From JAKFYM01 sp964416595 (GTDB lineage Bacteria; Bdellovibrionota; UBA1018; CAIPTA01): 64,000 bases of DNA. This document shows, one piece after another, positions 31,502-40,763 of the stretch (position 1 is its first letter; each line of letters starts with the position of its first letter). The notes below the pieces were generated by a model that was not told the origin of the DNA, made no database searches, and saw only the letters and a program-made list of their open reading frames with translations. Both the position numbers and the translations under genes were made by a program. Location: positions 76,962-140,961 of the forward strand of contig CAYQES010000004.1 in assembly GCA_964416595.1 (NCBI GenBank), in the 5' to 3' direction.

Positions 31502-33076
31502 GTGATAAGAAATGGCGTGCACTCCATCCTTATTCTTGATTTCGGTAGTCAATTTACTCAGCTCATTGCCCGGCGCATTCGAGAGCTGGGGGTGTACGCG
31601 GAAATTTTGCCTGCCAATGCAGCTTTGTCCGAGATGAAGAAGACGGAAATCCGAGGCATTGTGCTTTCTGGAGGCCCCCATTCGGTTTTCGACAAGGGTT
31701 CACCCCAGGCGGATCCGGCCCTCTTGGATTTAGGTGTGCCGGTTCTCGGCATTTGTTACGGCATGCAGTGGCTCGGGCAAGTGCTGGGGGGGCGAGTGGA
31801 GCCCGCCGCTTCCCGGGAATATGGCTTCATGCCTGTGCAAGGGAAAACAAACTCGCCTTTGTTTAAAGGTTTTTCTTCGGGAGAAATTCGCACCTGGATG
31901 AGCCATGGAGATGAAGTAAAAGTTCTTCCCGCGGGATTTCACGAGAGTGCCCGTAGTCAATCGGGATCTTTAGCGGGCATGGAAAATACTGCGCGGCGGA
32001 TTTTTGCTCTACAGTTTCACCCCGAAGTAACCCACACAGAAAAGGGCACAGAAATCTTTCGCAATTTTTTGTCGATTTGTGGCGTGCAAGCTAATTGGAA
32101 TCTAGGGAACTTTGCGCAAGAGAAACAAAATGAAATCGCAAGCCTTGTGGGCCCTAAAGCCCACGCCATTTGCGCCCTCTCTGGCGGGGTGGATTCCACC
32201 GTGGCAGCCACGTTAGTGGAGAAAGCAATTCCGGGCCGTTTGCATTGTTTGTATATCGATAGCGGCTTGCAGCGGGAAAACGAAGCCCGGGAAGTGATGG
32301 AGAATTTTCGAGATTCAGGTTTACGCGTAACTATGATCGATGCGCGGGCAGAGTTCTTGGGAGGGTTACGAGGAGAAAAAGACCCTGAGAAGAAACGCAA
32401 AATCATCGGCAAAACTTTTATTGATGTGTTCCAGCGGGAAGAAAAGCGTTTGGCCCAAGAACACAAACAAGAAGGTATAGAGTGGCTAGTGCAGGGCACG
32501 CTCTATCCCGATGTGATTGAATCTTTGCCACCTCCTGGCCGTGGTGGTTTTAGCTCCACGATCAAGAGTCACCACAATGTGGGCGGATTGCCGGAAAGCA
32601 TGAAATTAAAATTGATCGAGCCTTTGCGGGAGCTTTTTAAAGATGAAGTGCGGCGCATGGGGCAAGCACTCGGTGTTTCGAAAAAGATTTTAGGCCGGCA
32701 CCCTTTTCCTGGCCCAGGGTTGGCCGTTCGTTGCTTAGGCGAAGTTACGGAAGAAAAACTCAGCGTGCTCCGGGCTGCGGATAAAATTTATATCGACGAA
32801 ATCCGCGCTGCGGGTTTGTATGATCAAATTTGGCAAGCTGGAGCCATTCTGGTGCCCGTGGGCACGGTTGGTGTGATGGGAGATGGCCGCACCTATGAAT
32901 TTCCGATCGCTCTCAGGGCCGTTACTAGCCAGGATGGTATGACCGCCGATTGGTTCCGTTTTCCCCACGATTTCCTCGCTCACGTTTCTCATCGCATCGT
33001 GAATGAAGTGCGGGGCGTGAATCGTGTGGTTTACGATATTTCAACAAAACCTCCAGCCACCATCGAGTGGGAGTAA
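31502..33076 (+). CDS. guaA: GMP synthase (glutamine-hydrolysing)
   Basis: A 524-residue enzyme turning XMP to GMP with glutamine. The GTG start at 31502 has GGGGAGG 8 bases upstream. The glutamine amidotransferase part (about 8-200) has GICYGMQWLGQ with the catalytic Cys and LQFHPEVTHT with His. The ATP pyrophosphatase part (about 205-400) has the P-loop LSGGVDSTVAA, and the dimerisation domain ends NRVVYDISTKPPATIEWE. All parts are intact. dnaE starts 2 bases later, so the two are co-transcribed. Confidence 0.97.
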   Translation: MIRNGVHSILILDFGSQFTQLIARRIRELGVYAEILPANAALSEMKKTEIRGIVLSGGPHSVFDKGSPQADPALLDLGVPVLGICYGMQWLGQVLGGRVEPAASREYGFMPVQGKTNSPLFKGFSSGEIRTWMSHGDEVKVLPAGFHESARSQSGSLAGMENTARRIFALQFHPEVTHTEKGTEIFRNFLSICGVQANWNLGNFAQEKQNEIASLVGPKAHAICALSGGVDSTVAATLVEKAIPGRLHCLYIDSGLQRENEAREVMENFRDSGLRVTMIDARAEFLGGLRGEKDPEKKRKIIGKTFIDVFQREEKRLAQEHKQEGIEWLVQGTLYPDVIESLPPPGRGGFSSTIKSHHNVGGLPESMKLKLIEPLRELFKDEVRRMGQALGVSKKILGRHPFPGPGLAVRCLGEVTEEKLSVLRAADKIYIDEIRAAGLYDQIWQAGAILVPVGTVGVMGDGRTYEFPIALRAVTSQDGMTADWFRFPHDFLAHVSHRIVNEVRGVNRVVYDISTKPPATIEWE

Positions 33077-33078
33077 AT

Positions 33079-36000
33079 ATGAAAACTCCCTTTGTGCACC
33101 TACATGTGCACACCTCCTATTCTGCTTTAGCGAGCACGGTGCACATCGAGGATCTCTTCCGCAAAGCCAAAGAATTTGGCATGCCAGCCGTGGCCATGAC
33201 CGATCATGGCAACCTTTGCGGTGCCATCGATTTCATGGACGAAGCCAAAAAAGCCGGCGTGAAGCCGATCTACGGCTGCGATATTTATTTAAAACTAGAA
33301 GGCGCGCCGGAGAATGCTCGTTATCCTTATACGCGATTAGTTCTCTTAGCCATGAATCAAGATGGTTTCAAAAATCTTGTGCAATTGGTTTCCCAATCCT
33401 ATTTAGAGGGACGAGCCCAACGGCCGCTCGTGAGCAAGGAATGGCTAGAGGCTAAGAATGAAGGGTTGATTTGCCTCTCGGGGGGATTAAAGGGTGAAGT
33501 TGGCTATCACCTCCTGCACAACAATGAAGAAAAAGCTCAGGCAGAATTTGATTGGCTCCTGAAAATTTTTGGCGATCGCTTCTATGCGGAACTCCAAGAA
33601 AATAATTTAGCGGAACAAACGCGTATTAATGAGTGGTTGTTAGAGCGTTGCCGGAAAACGGGCGTGAAACCAGTGGCTACATCGGACGTGCATTACCTCG
33701 AAAAAGAGGATGCCATGAGCCACGAGATTTTTGTGCTCACGCAACTTGGGCGCACGCTATCCGACGCCAATAAGCGCTCCCTCTGCACGGAATTTTGGCT
33801 GAAAGATCCCGAAGTGATGGCGGAACAATTTGCCTATTGCCCGGAAGCACTGGCCAACACGGTGGAAGTGGCCAACCGTTGCGACGTTACTTTTCGTTTC
33901 ACCGACGAAAAAGGCCGGCCTATTTATTATTTGCCCAACTTCCAAATTCCGCCGGGAGAAAGCGCTAAAACGGCCGAAGAATTTTTGGCCGTGGAATCGG
34001 AGCGGGGATTAGATTGGCGATTTCAGCAGCCGAGCTTCCAGAAAAATAAAGAAAAACCCGATTGGCCTGAATTAGAGAAACGCTACCGGGAACGTTTGCA
34101 GGACGAAATTGGTATGATCCAAAAAACCGGTTTCTCCGGTTACTTTTTGATCGTGTCGGATTTTATCCGCTGGGCAAAGGCCCAAGGAATTCCCGTGGGA
34201 CCCGGTCGTGGATCGGGGGCGGGCTCCATTGTGGCCTGGGCGCTACAGATCATCGATATTGATCCCTTACCCTACAATTTGCTCTTTGAGCGTTTCATCA
34301 ACCCTGAGCGGATTTCCATGCCCGATTTCGACGTGGATTTCTGCATGGATCGCCGTGGCGAGGTGATTGAGTATGTTCGGCAAAAATACGGTAAGGACCA
34401 AGTTTCCCAGATTATTACTTTTGGCCGCTTGCAAACCAAGGCGTGTATTAGAGATGTGGGCCGGGTGCTTGGGATTCCTTTGGGTGAAGTGGACCAAATC
34501 GCCAAACTCGTGCCCGAGCAATTGGGAATCAGTTTGTCAGAAGCTTTGGAGCGGGAGCCTAAGTTTGCGGAACTGCGGCAAAACAATCCCACCATCGACA
34601 ATCTCTTTCACCATGCTTTGAAATTGGAGGGTCTCACTCGCTCTTACGGAAAACATGCGGGCGGAGTGATCATCACCGATAAAGCACTCACGAACTATGC
34701 GCCCGTGATGACAGACGAAGACGGTGCCGTGGTGGTGCAATACGATAAAGACGCTGCGGAAAAAGTGGGTCTCGTAAAATTCGATTTCTTAGGATTAAAA
34801 ACCCTCACGCACATTCAAACTGCCGTGGATCTCGTGAATGAAAAACGTAAACGTGCGGGGCTCGCTCCCGATTTTCGCATCGAGGATACGGGCGTAGACG
34901 ATGCTGCCGCCTATGCTCTCATCGCCAAGGGAGATAACAACGGCGTATTCCAGGTGGAATCTTCCGGCATGGCGGATCTTTGCAAAAAATTAGCGCCCGC
35001 GAATTTAGAAGAACTTACCTGGATTAACGCTCTCTACCGGCCCGGCCCTCTCGAGAGCGGCATGGTGGATGATTTCATCGAGCGTAAACACGGGCGCATC
35101 GAAATCATTTATCCTGTCCCTGAGCTCGAAGAGGTGCTGAAAGAATCCCTGGGTGTGATTGTATACCAAGAGCAGGTGATGCGGGCTGCTCGGGTGTTGG
35201 CTGGTTATTCTTTGGGCGAAGCAGATCTTCTTCGCCGAGCTATGGGGAAAAAGAAGCCCGAGGAAATGGCCAAAATGAAAGCGGGCTTTGTGGAGCGGGC
35301 CGCGAAGAACGGCATTGATCCTGTGAAGGCCACGGAAATTTTCGATCTCATCGAAAAGTTTGCGGGTTATGGTTTTAATAAATCCCACGCCACGGCTTAC
35401 GCCTATGTTTCTTACCAAACAGCCTACCTCAAGGCCCACCATCCGGCTCAGTTCTACGCGGCCCTTCTCACTACGGAAATGTCGGATACGGATCGTTTAG
35501 CAAAATATATTGGCGACGCCAAAGATCATAATATCCAAGTGCTCGGCCCTGATGTGAATGAATCGGAGCGTTTATTCAACGTAGTGGATACAGCGGGGAA
35601 AGAATCCATCCGTTTCGGCTTGGAAGCGATCAAAGGCTGCGGCACTGCCGTGGTGAACGCCATCGTAGAAGAGCGGAATGCGAATGGCCCCTATCTTTCT
35701 TTCCCAGATTTTTGCAAACGCACTACGAATAAAAAGGTGAATAAAAAAACTCTGGAAGTTTTAATCCGCACCGGGGCTTTTGATTCCTTATACGGCATAA
35801 AATCTAAAGTGAGCCGCCAGGCTTTGTTCAAAGCCATGGAACCCATCATGGCTTGGGCTACCAAAGAGCAAGAAACTGCTAGCCTTGGCCAAGGCGGCTT
35901 ATTCGATGTGGTTTTCCAAACTGCAGGCTCTGGCCCGTCGTTACGCGCTCCCGAGCCCGATATTCCCGCCCAACCGGAATGGAGCCATATGGAAAAGCTC

Positions 36001-36690
36001 GAGGCCGAGCGGGAGCTTTTGGGTTTCTACGTGAGTGGTCATCCCTTGGATCCCTATCGTTCGCTCCTGCGCCAAGTAACTTCCACCAATGTGGAGAAAA
36101 TTTTTGAACAGGCCCGGGAAGGCAAGTTGGCCAAGAAGGGTGAGCAACCCATGGATTGGAAAGCTCGTAAAGCTGCCCAAGCCAATGAGCCTCAATTGGG
36201 AGGAATCCTCACATCCGTTAAAGAAATCACCACCAAAAAAGGTGATCGCATGGCATTCCTGGGCTTAGAAGATTATGGTGGCAAGATCGAAGTGGTGTGT
36301 TTCCCCCGGGTGTTTGAAAAGTGCCGGGATGCTATCCGGCCCGGTAATGTGGTGGTAGTGCGGGGCACGGCCGAGGGCAATGAGCAGGGGGCAAAAATAC
36401 TCGCATCCCATGTGGAATCCTTAGAGGTGGCCTCCCAAGAAAAAATCAAAAATGTACGCACCGTGGTTTTCCGTCTAGATCCTTACAGCACTTCCCGGGA
36501 TCAGTTGGAGAATTTGAAAAAACTTTGTGTGAAGAACACAGGCTCTTGCAAGGGTGTGATCGAATACATTGCCCCCGATGGGGTTCGCGCTCGCTTTCAG
36601 TTCCCAGATGATTTAACATTTTCAGCAGACTATGGCTTCATCCGCGAGGTCAAAGAAATCTTTGGGCAGGACGTGCTGGGCTTCCAGTAA
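33079..36690 (+). CDS. dnaE: DNA polymerase III subunit alpha
   Basis: The 1203-residue replicative polymerase. The ATG at 33079 is preferred over an in-frame GTG at 33067 because GGGAG lies just upstream. Domains in order: PHP (about 1-200; FVHLHVHTSYSALAS, MTDHGNL), polymerase palm with PDFDVDFCMDRRGEVIEYV (two of the catalytic aspartates) and GPGRGSGAGSIVAWAL, fingers with FQVESSGMADLCKK, helix-hairpin-helix (GCGTAVVNAIVEER), and an OB-fold region (GGILTSVKEITTKKGDRMAF). It is DnaE1-type and somewhat longer than the E. coli chain (1160). The gene after it begins inside its 3' end. Confidence 0.97.
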   Translation: MKTPFVHLHVHTSYSALASTVHIEDLFRKAKEFGMPAVAMTDHGNLCGAIDFMDEAKKAGVKPIYGCDIYLKLEGAPENARYPYTRLVLLAMNQDGFKNLVQLVSQSYLEGRAQRPLVSKEWLEAKNEGLICLSGGLKGEVGYHLLHNNEEKAQAEFDWLLKIFGDRFYAELQENNLAEQTRINEWLLERCRKTGVKPVATSDVHYLEKEDAMSHEIFVLTQLGRTLSDANKRSLCTEFWLKDPEVMAEQFAYCPEALANTVEVANRCDVTFRFTDEKGRPIYYLPNFQIPPGESAKTAEEFLAVESERGLDWRFQQPSFQKNKEKPDWPELEKRYRERLQDEIGMIQKTGFSGYFLIVSDFIRWAKAQGIPVGPGRGSGAGSIVAWALQIIDIDPLPYNLLFERFINPERISMPDFDVDFCMDRRGEVIEYVRQKYGKDQVSQIITFGRLQTKACIRDVGRVLGIPLGEVDQIAKLVPEQLGISLSEALEREPKFAELRQNNPTIDNLFHHALKLEGLTRSYGKHAGGVIITDKALTNYAPVMTDEDGAVVVQYDKDAAEKVGLVKFDFLGLKTLTHIQTAVDLVNEKRKRAGLAPDFRIEDTGVDDAAAYALIAKGDNNGVFQVESSGMADLCKKLAPANLEELTWINALYRPGPLESGMVDDFIERKHGRIEIIYPVPELEEVLKESLGVIVYQEQVMRAARVLAGYSLGEADLLRRAMGKKKPEEMAKMKAGFVERAAKNGIDPVKATEIFDLIEKFAGYGFNKSHATAYAYVSYQTAYLKAHHPAQFYAALLTTEMSDTDRLAKYIGDAKDHNIQVLGPDVNESERLFNVVDTAGKESIRFGLEAIKGCGTAVVNAIVEERNANGPYLSFPDFCKRTTNKKVNKKTLEVLIRTGAFDSLYGIKSKVSRQALFKAMEPIMAWATKEQETASLGQGGLFDVVFQTAGSGPSLRAPEPDIPAQPEWSHMEKLEAERELLGFYVSGHPLDPYRSLLRQVTSTNVEKIFEQAREGKLAKKGEQPMDWKARKAAQANEPQLGGILTSVKEITTKKGDRMAFLGLEDYGGKIEVVCFPRVFEKCRDAIRPGNVVVVRGTAEGNEQGAKILASHVESLEVASQEKIKNVRTVVFRLDPYSTSRDQLENLKKLCVKNTGSCKGVIEYIAPDGVRARFQFPDDLTFSADYGFIREVKEIFGQDVLGFQ

Positions 36691-37849
36691 GCCGCGTTTG
36701 CTCTCGCTTTACCTGTTGGCGTTAGTTTTTAGTTTTTCTGCAGAGACTCGGGCAGAAACTGGCATTGTGAGCGCCATTGGTTCAGGCAAAGAAACTGCGG
36801 AGGCCATGGTTTCCCTTTTGCGGTCTGTAGTGGGAAAATACTTCCGCGATAGCCCAGCGGCTCTTTCCCGGGCTATTTTGCAGTCTGAAATTGCCCCCAA
36901 TGCTTCGAGCTTTGTGCAAAGCTATAAAATTTTGGAAAGTAGACGGGATGCGGTGAGCCTCAGCGCCAACGTTGACCTCGATGTGATCCAGGCGCTGTTT
37001 TCTCTTACCCCTACAAAAATTGGCGAGAGTAGTGGTGCTAAGGCTTTGGTAGTGGTGAAAGGGGCGCGCTTACCCGATGGCGTGTTGCAGGAGAAAGCTC
37101 CTACGAACCCCTATGCTCCTTTGGAAGTGGCTGCGAAGGAAAGATTTCAGCGCCGGCAGTTTGAAGTGGCTTCTTTGAGTTCTGAAGAAATGCAAGCCGT
37201 AGGAGCGGGAGAGGATGTGGCTAGCCCGGAATTATTGAGGGGCTTGGGGGCGAGAGCTGGGGCGCGGGTGGCCCTCGGAATTTCTTCCCATTATGAAGCC
37301 TTTGAGAATGAAAACTCCCATAACAAAGAACTCAGGATTGTGGTTACGGCCGTTATTGTTGACGTAAAACAGGGAGCTCTTTTAGGAAAATCTTCAATTA
37401 CGGTGCCAGAACCTAAAGGCCGCAAGGATCAATATGCAGCCGATTTACAAAGATCTCTCGTGGAAGAGGGTAAGGATCTTTTCCATGAAGCTTTTGTTTC
37501 TGCTGGCAGAAAATTCATGAAGGTTCAGGGCCAAGAAGATTTTATGTTGGTGCGGGTGCAATCTCCCGCAAATGCTACGCTCGTGGCCAAATTCCGTGGT
37601 CTTTTGGAATCCATTAAAGAATTAAAATCCGTAGTAGAATTTGGCGCCCAAAGAGGATCTTTGGATTTAGCCGTACGGCCGGCTTTGAAGCCCGCCACCT
37701 TGGCTAAACTTGTGAAGGCCTTACCTTCCGAAGAATTAAAAATCACCTTATTAGATACTGTGGGCCAAGGAGAGCAGGTTGCTTTAGCTGTGCAGTTGGC
37801 GCCAAAAGAAGTGTCCACGGAGGGTGAGGTTCAAAATGATATGCCGTAG
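36632..37849 (+). CDS. secreted protein of unknown function, partner of the CsgG/FlgT-like gene
   Basis: An exported protein of up to 405 residues. The first ATG (36632) lies inside dnaE and has no ribosome site; TTG at 36662 or 36698 would give shorter signal peptides (LLSLYLLALVFSFSAETRA is the hydrophobic part), so the true start is uncertain. The mature part has ETGIVSAIGSGKETAEAMVS, an alpha/beta middle with AGARVALGISSHYEAFE like CsgG/FlgO-type domains, and a C-terminal ferredoxin-like part (DFMLVRVQSPANATLVAKFR). It overlaps the next lipoprotein gene by 14 bases; the pair probably forms one envelope complex. Confidence 0.65.
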   Translation: MASSARSKKSLGRTCWASSKPRLLSLYLLALVFSFSAETRAETGIVSAIGSGKETAEAMVSLLRSVVGKYFRDSPAALSRAILQSEIAPNASSFVQSYKILESRRDAVSLSANVDLDVIQALFSLTPTKIGESSGAKALVVVKGARLPDGVLQEKAPTNPYAPLEVAAKERFQRRQFEVASLSSEEMQAVGAGEDVASPELLRGLGARAGARVALGISSHYEAFENENSHNKELRIVVTAVIVDVKQGALLGKSSITVPEPKGRKDQYAADLQRSLVEEGKDLFHEAFVSAGRKFMKVQGQEDFMLVRVQSPANATLVAKFRGLLESIKELKSVVEFGAQRGSLDLAVRPALKPATLAKLVKALPSEELKITLLDTVGQGEQVALAVQLAPKEVSTEGEVQNDMP

Positions 37850-38786
37850 TTTATTACTAGTTTTGGGATTGGTGGCTTTGGCATCTTGCGCGCGCTCTTC
37901 TGGGTATCGCAAGGACGCCAGCGTTTCCCCCAGAATGCAGGGGCAGCGGGAGCGAGATAAAGTAGTAGCCGCTGTGCAAAAATTTTCTCCCCTTAAAAAA
38001 CGAGCCGTGATTTTACCGTTCTGGAATGACACTCCGATTAAGGGCCGTTTTGAAAACCACGCAAAACATTCTCTTGGTGAAATGCTTTTAGATCAAAATA
38101 GTTTGAACGTGGTGGACGAAAAGGACATCTCTTTACGCAGTCAGGATTTTTATTTGGACAGCGATAAAATCAACGTGGCCCATGTGGCGGAGAATGGCCG
38201 TAAATGGGGTGTATCGCTCGTGGTGCTCGGAAAAATTTCTAAAATTGCTTTTCGCCGCAAAGATGACGACGTGGGATTGCTTCGCCCGAGCGCCGCTAAG
38301 GCCGCAGCTTCCGTAGAGTTGCGGCTAGTGGATGTGGCGCAGGCCAAGGAAATTGCTTTAGGCCAGGGTGCCGGTAGCAGTGAGAACACTAGTTTGAATT
38401 TATTTGGGACTGATACGGAAGATACAAGCGATACCCGCAATGAATTAGTGGCCGATGCAATTGTGGATGCGATTCGCAAAGCCTTGCCTGCTCTTAACAG
38501 AGAGATCGAACGTATCCAATGGCGCGGAAAAATCGCTAAAATCACTGGCGCAAAGCTTTATGTAAATGCGGGCCGCGCCACAGGCTTACAGATCGGCGAC
38601 ATTTTAAAAGTAAATAGCCAAGGCCAAGATATTTTTGATCCTGAAACAGGGCTCTTTTTGGGCCGCACTCCTGGAGATCTAAAAGGAACTCTAGAGGTGG
38701 TAGAATTTTTTGGTGAAGATGGCGCCATCAGCCGCGTGCATTCTGGAGCAAACTTTCTCGAAGGCGATGTGATCCAACTCTACTAA
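37836..38786 (+). CDS. CsgG/FlgT-like outer-membrane lipoprotein
   Basis: A 316-residue lipoprotein. The ATG at 37836 has GAGG six bases upstream; lipobox LASC. Residues about 60-220 match CsgG/FlgO-like alpha/beta domains (AVILPFWNDTPIKGRFENHA, LNVVDEKDI, WGVSLVVLGKIS, AVELRLVDVAQAK-like). The last 90 residues match the C-terminal domain of FlgT (KLYVNAGRATGLQIGDILKV, then DPETGLFLGR and GAISRVHSG). In Vibrio FlgT builds the H-ring of the sodium-driven flagellar motor, while CsgG is a secretion channel. No flagellar or curli gene is nearby, so the role is open. Confidence 0.7.
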   Translation: MICRSLLLVLGLVALASCARSSGYRKDASVSPRMQGQRERDKVVAAVQKFSPLKKRAVILPFWNDTPIKGRFENHAKHSLGEMLLDQNSLNVVDEKDISLRSQDFYLDSDKINVAHVAENGRKWGVSLVVLGKISKIAFRRKDDDVGLLRPSAAKAAASVELRLVDVAQAKEIALGQGAGSSENTSLNLFGTDTEDTSDTRNELVADAIVDAIRKALPALNREIERIQWRGKIAKITGAKLYVNAGRATGLQIGDILKVNSQGQDIFDPETGLFLGRTPGDLKGTLEVVEFFGEDGAISRVHSGANFLEGDVIQLY

Positions 38787-38804
38787 TCCCAAGGAGAAGC
38801 AGCA

Positions 38805-39914
38805 ATGCCAGTGCGCAACGATGGAAGCCTGAACCCCCTTCAGCAAAAAATATTAATAGCCGTAATTTTGCTTTTCCTGGTGAGCATCTATTTCCTGCGG
38901 CTCATCTACATCCCGATCTTCGTTGCTTATTTTTTGGCTTTTTTGTTGAACCCCCTAGTGCGATGGCTCGAGAAAAAAGGTTTTGGCCGGATTGGCCCAA
39001 TCATTCTCATCCTCTCCATGTTTTTCGCCCTGGTGATGGCTTTTGCGCTGGTGATGGTGCCGAAAATTGTGGTGCAGCTACAGCTTTTATTTCAGCGCTT
39101 GCCACTCTTGATGGATTTTTTATCGGAAAAAGTTGGTCCTGGCTCCGTTCGTTACCTTGGCTACGATGTTTTTTCCCAGTGGAAAGAAATGTTGCCCACA
39201 ATGATTCCCGAAGTGAACGTATACCCCGCAGCCAGTTTACTAGAGAGCGCGCTTTCCGGCACCGTGAAAGCTTTGAGCACGGTGCTCACAATCCTGATGA
39301 TCCCACTCCTTACTTTTTATATTTTAAAAAACTACTACGTGCTCAACGAGCGCCTGTTAATGTTGGTGCCGCGCCGGTATTTAACAGATATCAAGGAAGT
39401 GTTTCGGCGTTTATCCATCGTGCTCGGAGGATTGATTCGCGGCCAATTTTTGGTGTGTTCCATTTTGGCAGCGTACTATAGCGTAGCCTTGAGTGCCGTG
39501 GGTGTAGAGTTAGCATTTCTACTCGGTGTATTGAGCGGCATGATGAATCTCATTCCCTTCGTGGGGCCTTTGGCGGCGTTAGCGCTCACGATATTTTTGG
39601 CCGTACTCGCGGGGGCTCAGATTACGCAATGCATGGCAATTTTTGGCGTATTTCTCGTGGCAAATCTCCTCGACAAAACCGTGTTGAGTCCAAAAATCGT
39701 TGGCAAGCAGGCGGGGATTTCTCCCCTAACAATTATTTTGGCTTTATTGGCGGGCGGTGAGCTGTTAGGGTTTCTAGGCATTCTCTTGGCGCTGCCAGTA
39801 ATGGCAATGGTGAAGGTGTTGGGAGGATATTTGACAGAGCGGTATTTCGAGTCTTCTTATTACAAAGAAGATGCTCCGATTACTGGCAAGCAGAATCTGT
39901 CAGACAAACTGTAG
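38805..39914 (+). CDS. AI-2E (PerM/YdiK-type) family transporter
   Basis: A 369-residue membrane protein with the family layout: two N-terminal membrane segments (ILIAVILLFLVSIYFLRLIY, then IFVAYFLAFLLNPLVRWLEK), a soluble middle, and a C-terminal block with LSGMMNLIPFVGPLAALALT, AIFGVFLVANLLDKTVLSP and KIVGKQAGISPL, which contain the conserved P-x-x-G-P and P-x-x-V-G parts. Members move autoinducer-2 or act as Na+(Li+)/H+ antiporters; the substrate here is unknown. Strong ribosome site AAGGAG. It lies 18 bases after the lipoprotein gene and is likely the end of that operon. Confidence 0.88.
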   Translation: MPVRNDGSLNPLQQKILIAVILLFLVSIYFLRLIYIPIFVAYFLAFLLNPLVRWLEKKGFGRIGPIILILSMFFALVMAFALVMVPKIVVQLQLLFQRLPLLMDFLSEKVGPGSVRYLGYDVFSQWKEMLPTMIPEVNVYPAASLLESALSGTVKALSTVLTILMIPLLTFYILKNYYVLNERLLMLVPRRYLTDIKEVFRRLSIVLGGLIRGQFLVCSILAAYYSVALSAVGVELAFLLGVLSGMMNLIPFVGPLAALALTIFLAVLAGAQITQCMAIFGVFLVANLLDKTVLSPKIVGKQAGISPLTIILALLAGGELLGFLGILLALPVMAMVKVLGGYLTERYFESSYYKEDAPITGKQNLSDKL

Positions 39915-39960
39915 CTTTCTGTGGTGGTAAGCTTTGGTTTGAGTTTTTTGGGGAGGGGAA

Positions 39961-40725
39961 TTGAAATCGATCTTTTTTGCTTTTCGGGGGAATTATTCCT
40001 ATGAGGAAGCCTTGGCTTTTCAAGGTGTGCTCGCAACGGAAAACTATACGGGTCTATTAGCATTTGAGCCACCGGAGACAATCACTCTCGGCAGAGCTTC
40101 GGGCCAAGAAGAAGATTTACGAGTTTCCCCTAAGTTTTTACGGCAGCGCCAGATCCAATTGTTATCTACGGATCGGGGTGGAAAAGCCACGTATCACGGC
40201 CCAGGGCAATTGGTGGGTTTTCCCATTGCGAACTTGAAACAACTCTATGGCGATGCCCGCGCTGTAAAACGATTCTCCGAAGAATTACTTTTGGGCCTCG
40301 CCCACGCCTGCGCCGTTATCGGCGTGAAAAGTGTTTCCACTCGTCCGGATTTTCCCGGGTTGTGGACAAATCGCGGCCTCCTAGCTTCTGTAGGCATTAC
40401 TGTGAAAGATGGATTCGTGTTTCACGGATTTTCTTTGAACGTGTGGCAGAGTTGTTTGCCCGGTTTCAGTTTGATCCATCCTTGTGGGATGCGGGATTGT
40501 TCCATGACAAGTCTCGAGCAAGAGGGTGTGCGCACAGAAAATTTGAAAGATTTGGCCGCGAGCTTATTGCCTTACCTCACCGTAGTGCAAGGCGCGCAAG
40601 TGTACCAAAAATCCAAAACTCTAAATTACGAAAATACTTTTGCGAATTTGGTAAATACCGTTTCCCGCAGCCAGATGGCAATCGATCACTTCCGTGCGAA
40701 TCTGGAAAACCGGGAATTGAACTGA
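39961..40725 (+). CDS. lipB: lipoyl(octanoyl) transferase homologue lacking the catalytic lysine
   Basis: A 254-residue LipB-like protein. The TTG start has GGAGGGG upstream. LipB moves octanoate from ACP to lipoyl domains through a Cys-Lys dyad. The core is plain: STDRGGKATYHGPGQLVGFP, FHGFSLNVWQ, and the Cys as LIHPCGMRD. The lysine normally lies in the turn xxKIxSxG (E. coli KKICSLG); here the turn reads TNRGLLASVG, with leucine in its place (codons checked at 40372-40386). An arginine two positions earlier might substitute. The C-terminal tail is longer than usual. Either it is inactive or mechanistically altered, or it serves another acyl transfer. Confidence 0.82.
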   Translation: MKSIFFAFRGNYSYEEALAFQGVLATENYTGLLAFEPPETITLGRASGQEEDLRVSPKFLRQRQIQLLSTDRGGKATYHGPGQLVGFPIANLKQLYGDARAVKRFSEELLLGLAHACAVIGVKSVSTRPDFPGLWTNRGLLASVGITVKDGFVFHGFSLNVWQSCLPGFSLIHPCGMRDCSMTSLEQEGVRTENLKDLAASLLPYLTVVQGAQVYQKSKTLNYENTFANLVNTVSRSQMAIDHFRANLENRELN

Positions 40726-40728
40726 TCC

Positions 40729-40755
40729 ACTAAATGCTTTTGTAAAAAGCTTAGT
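40729..40755. terminator. hairpin between convergent genes
   Basis: ACTAAATGCTTTT and AAAAGCTTAGT pair with one bulge over the 40-base gap between lipB and the gene ending at 40764. It may terminate in both directions; the T-run is imperfect. Confidence 0.4.
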
Positions 40756-40763
40756 AACCAAAA

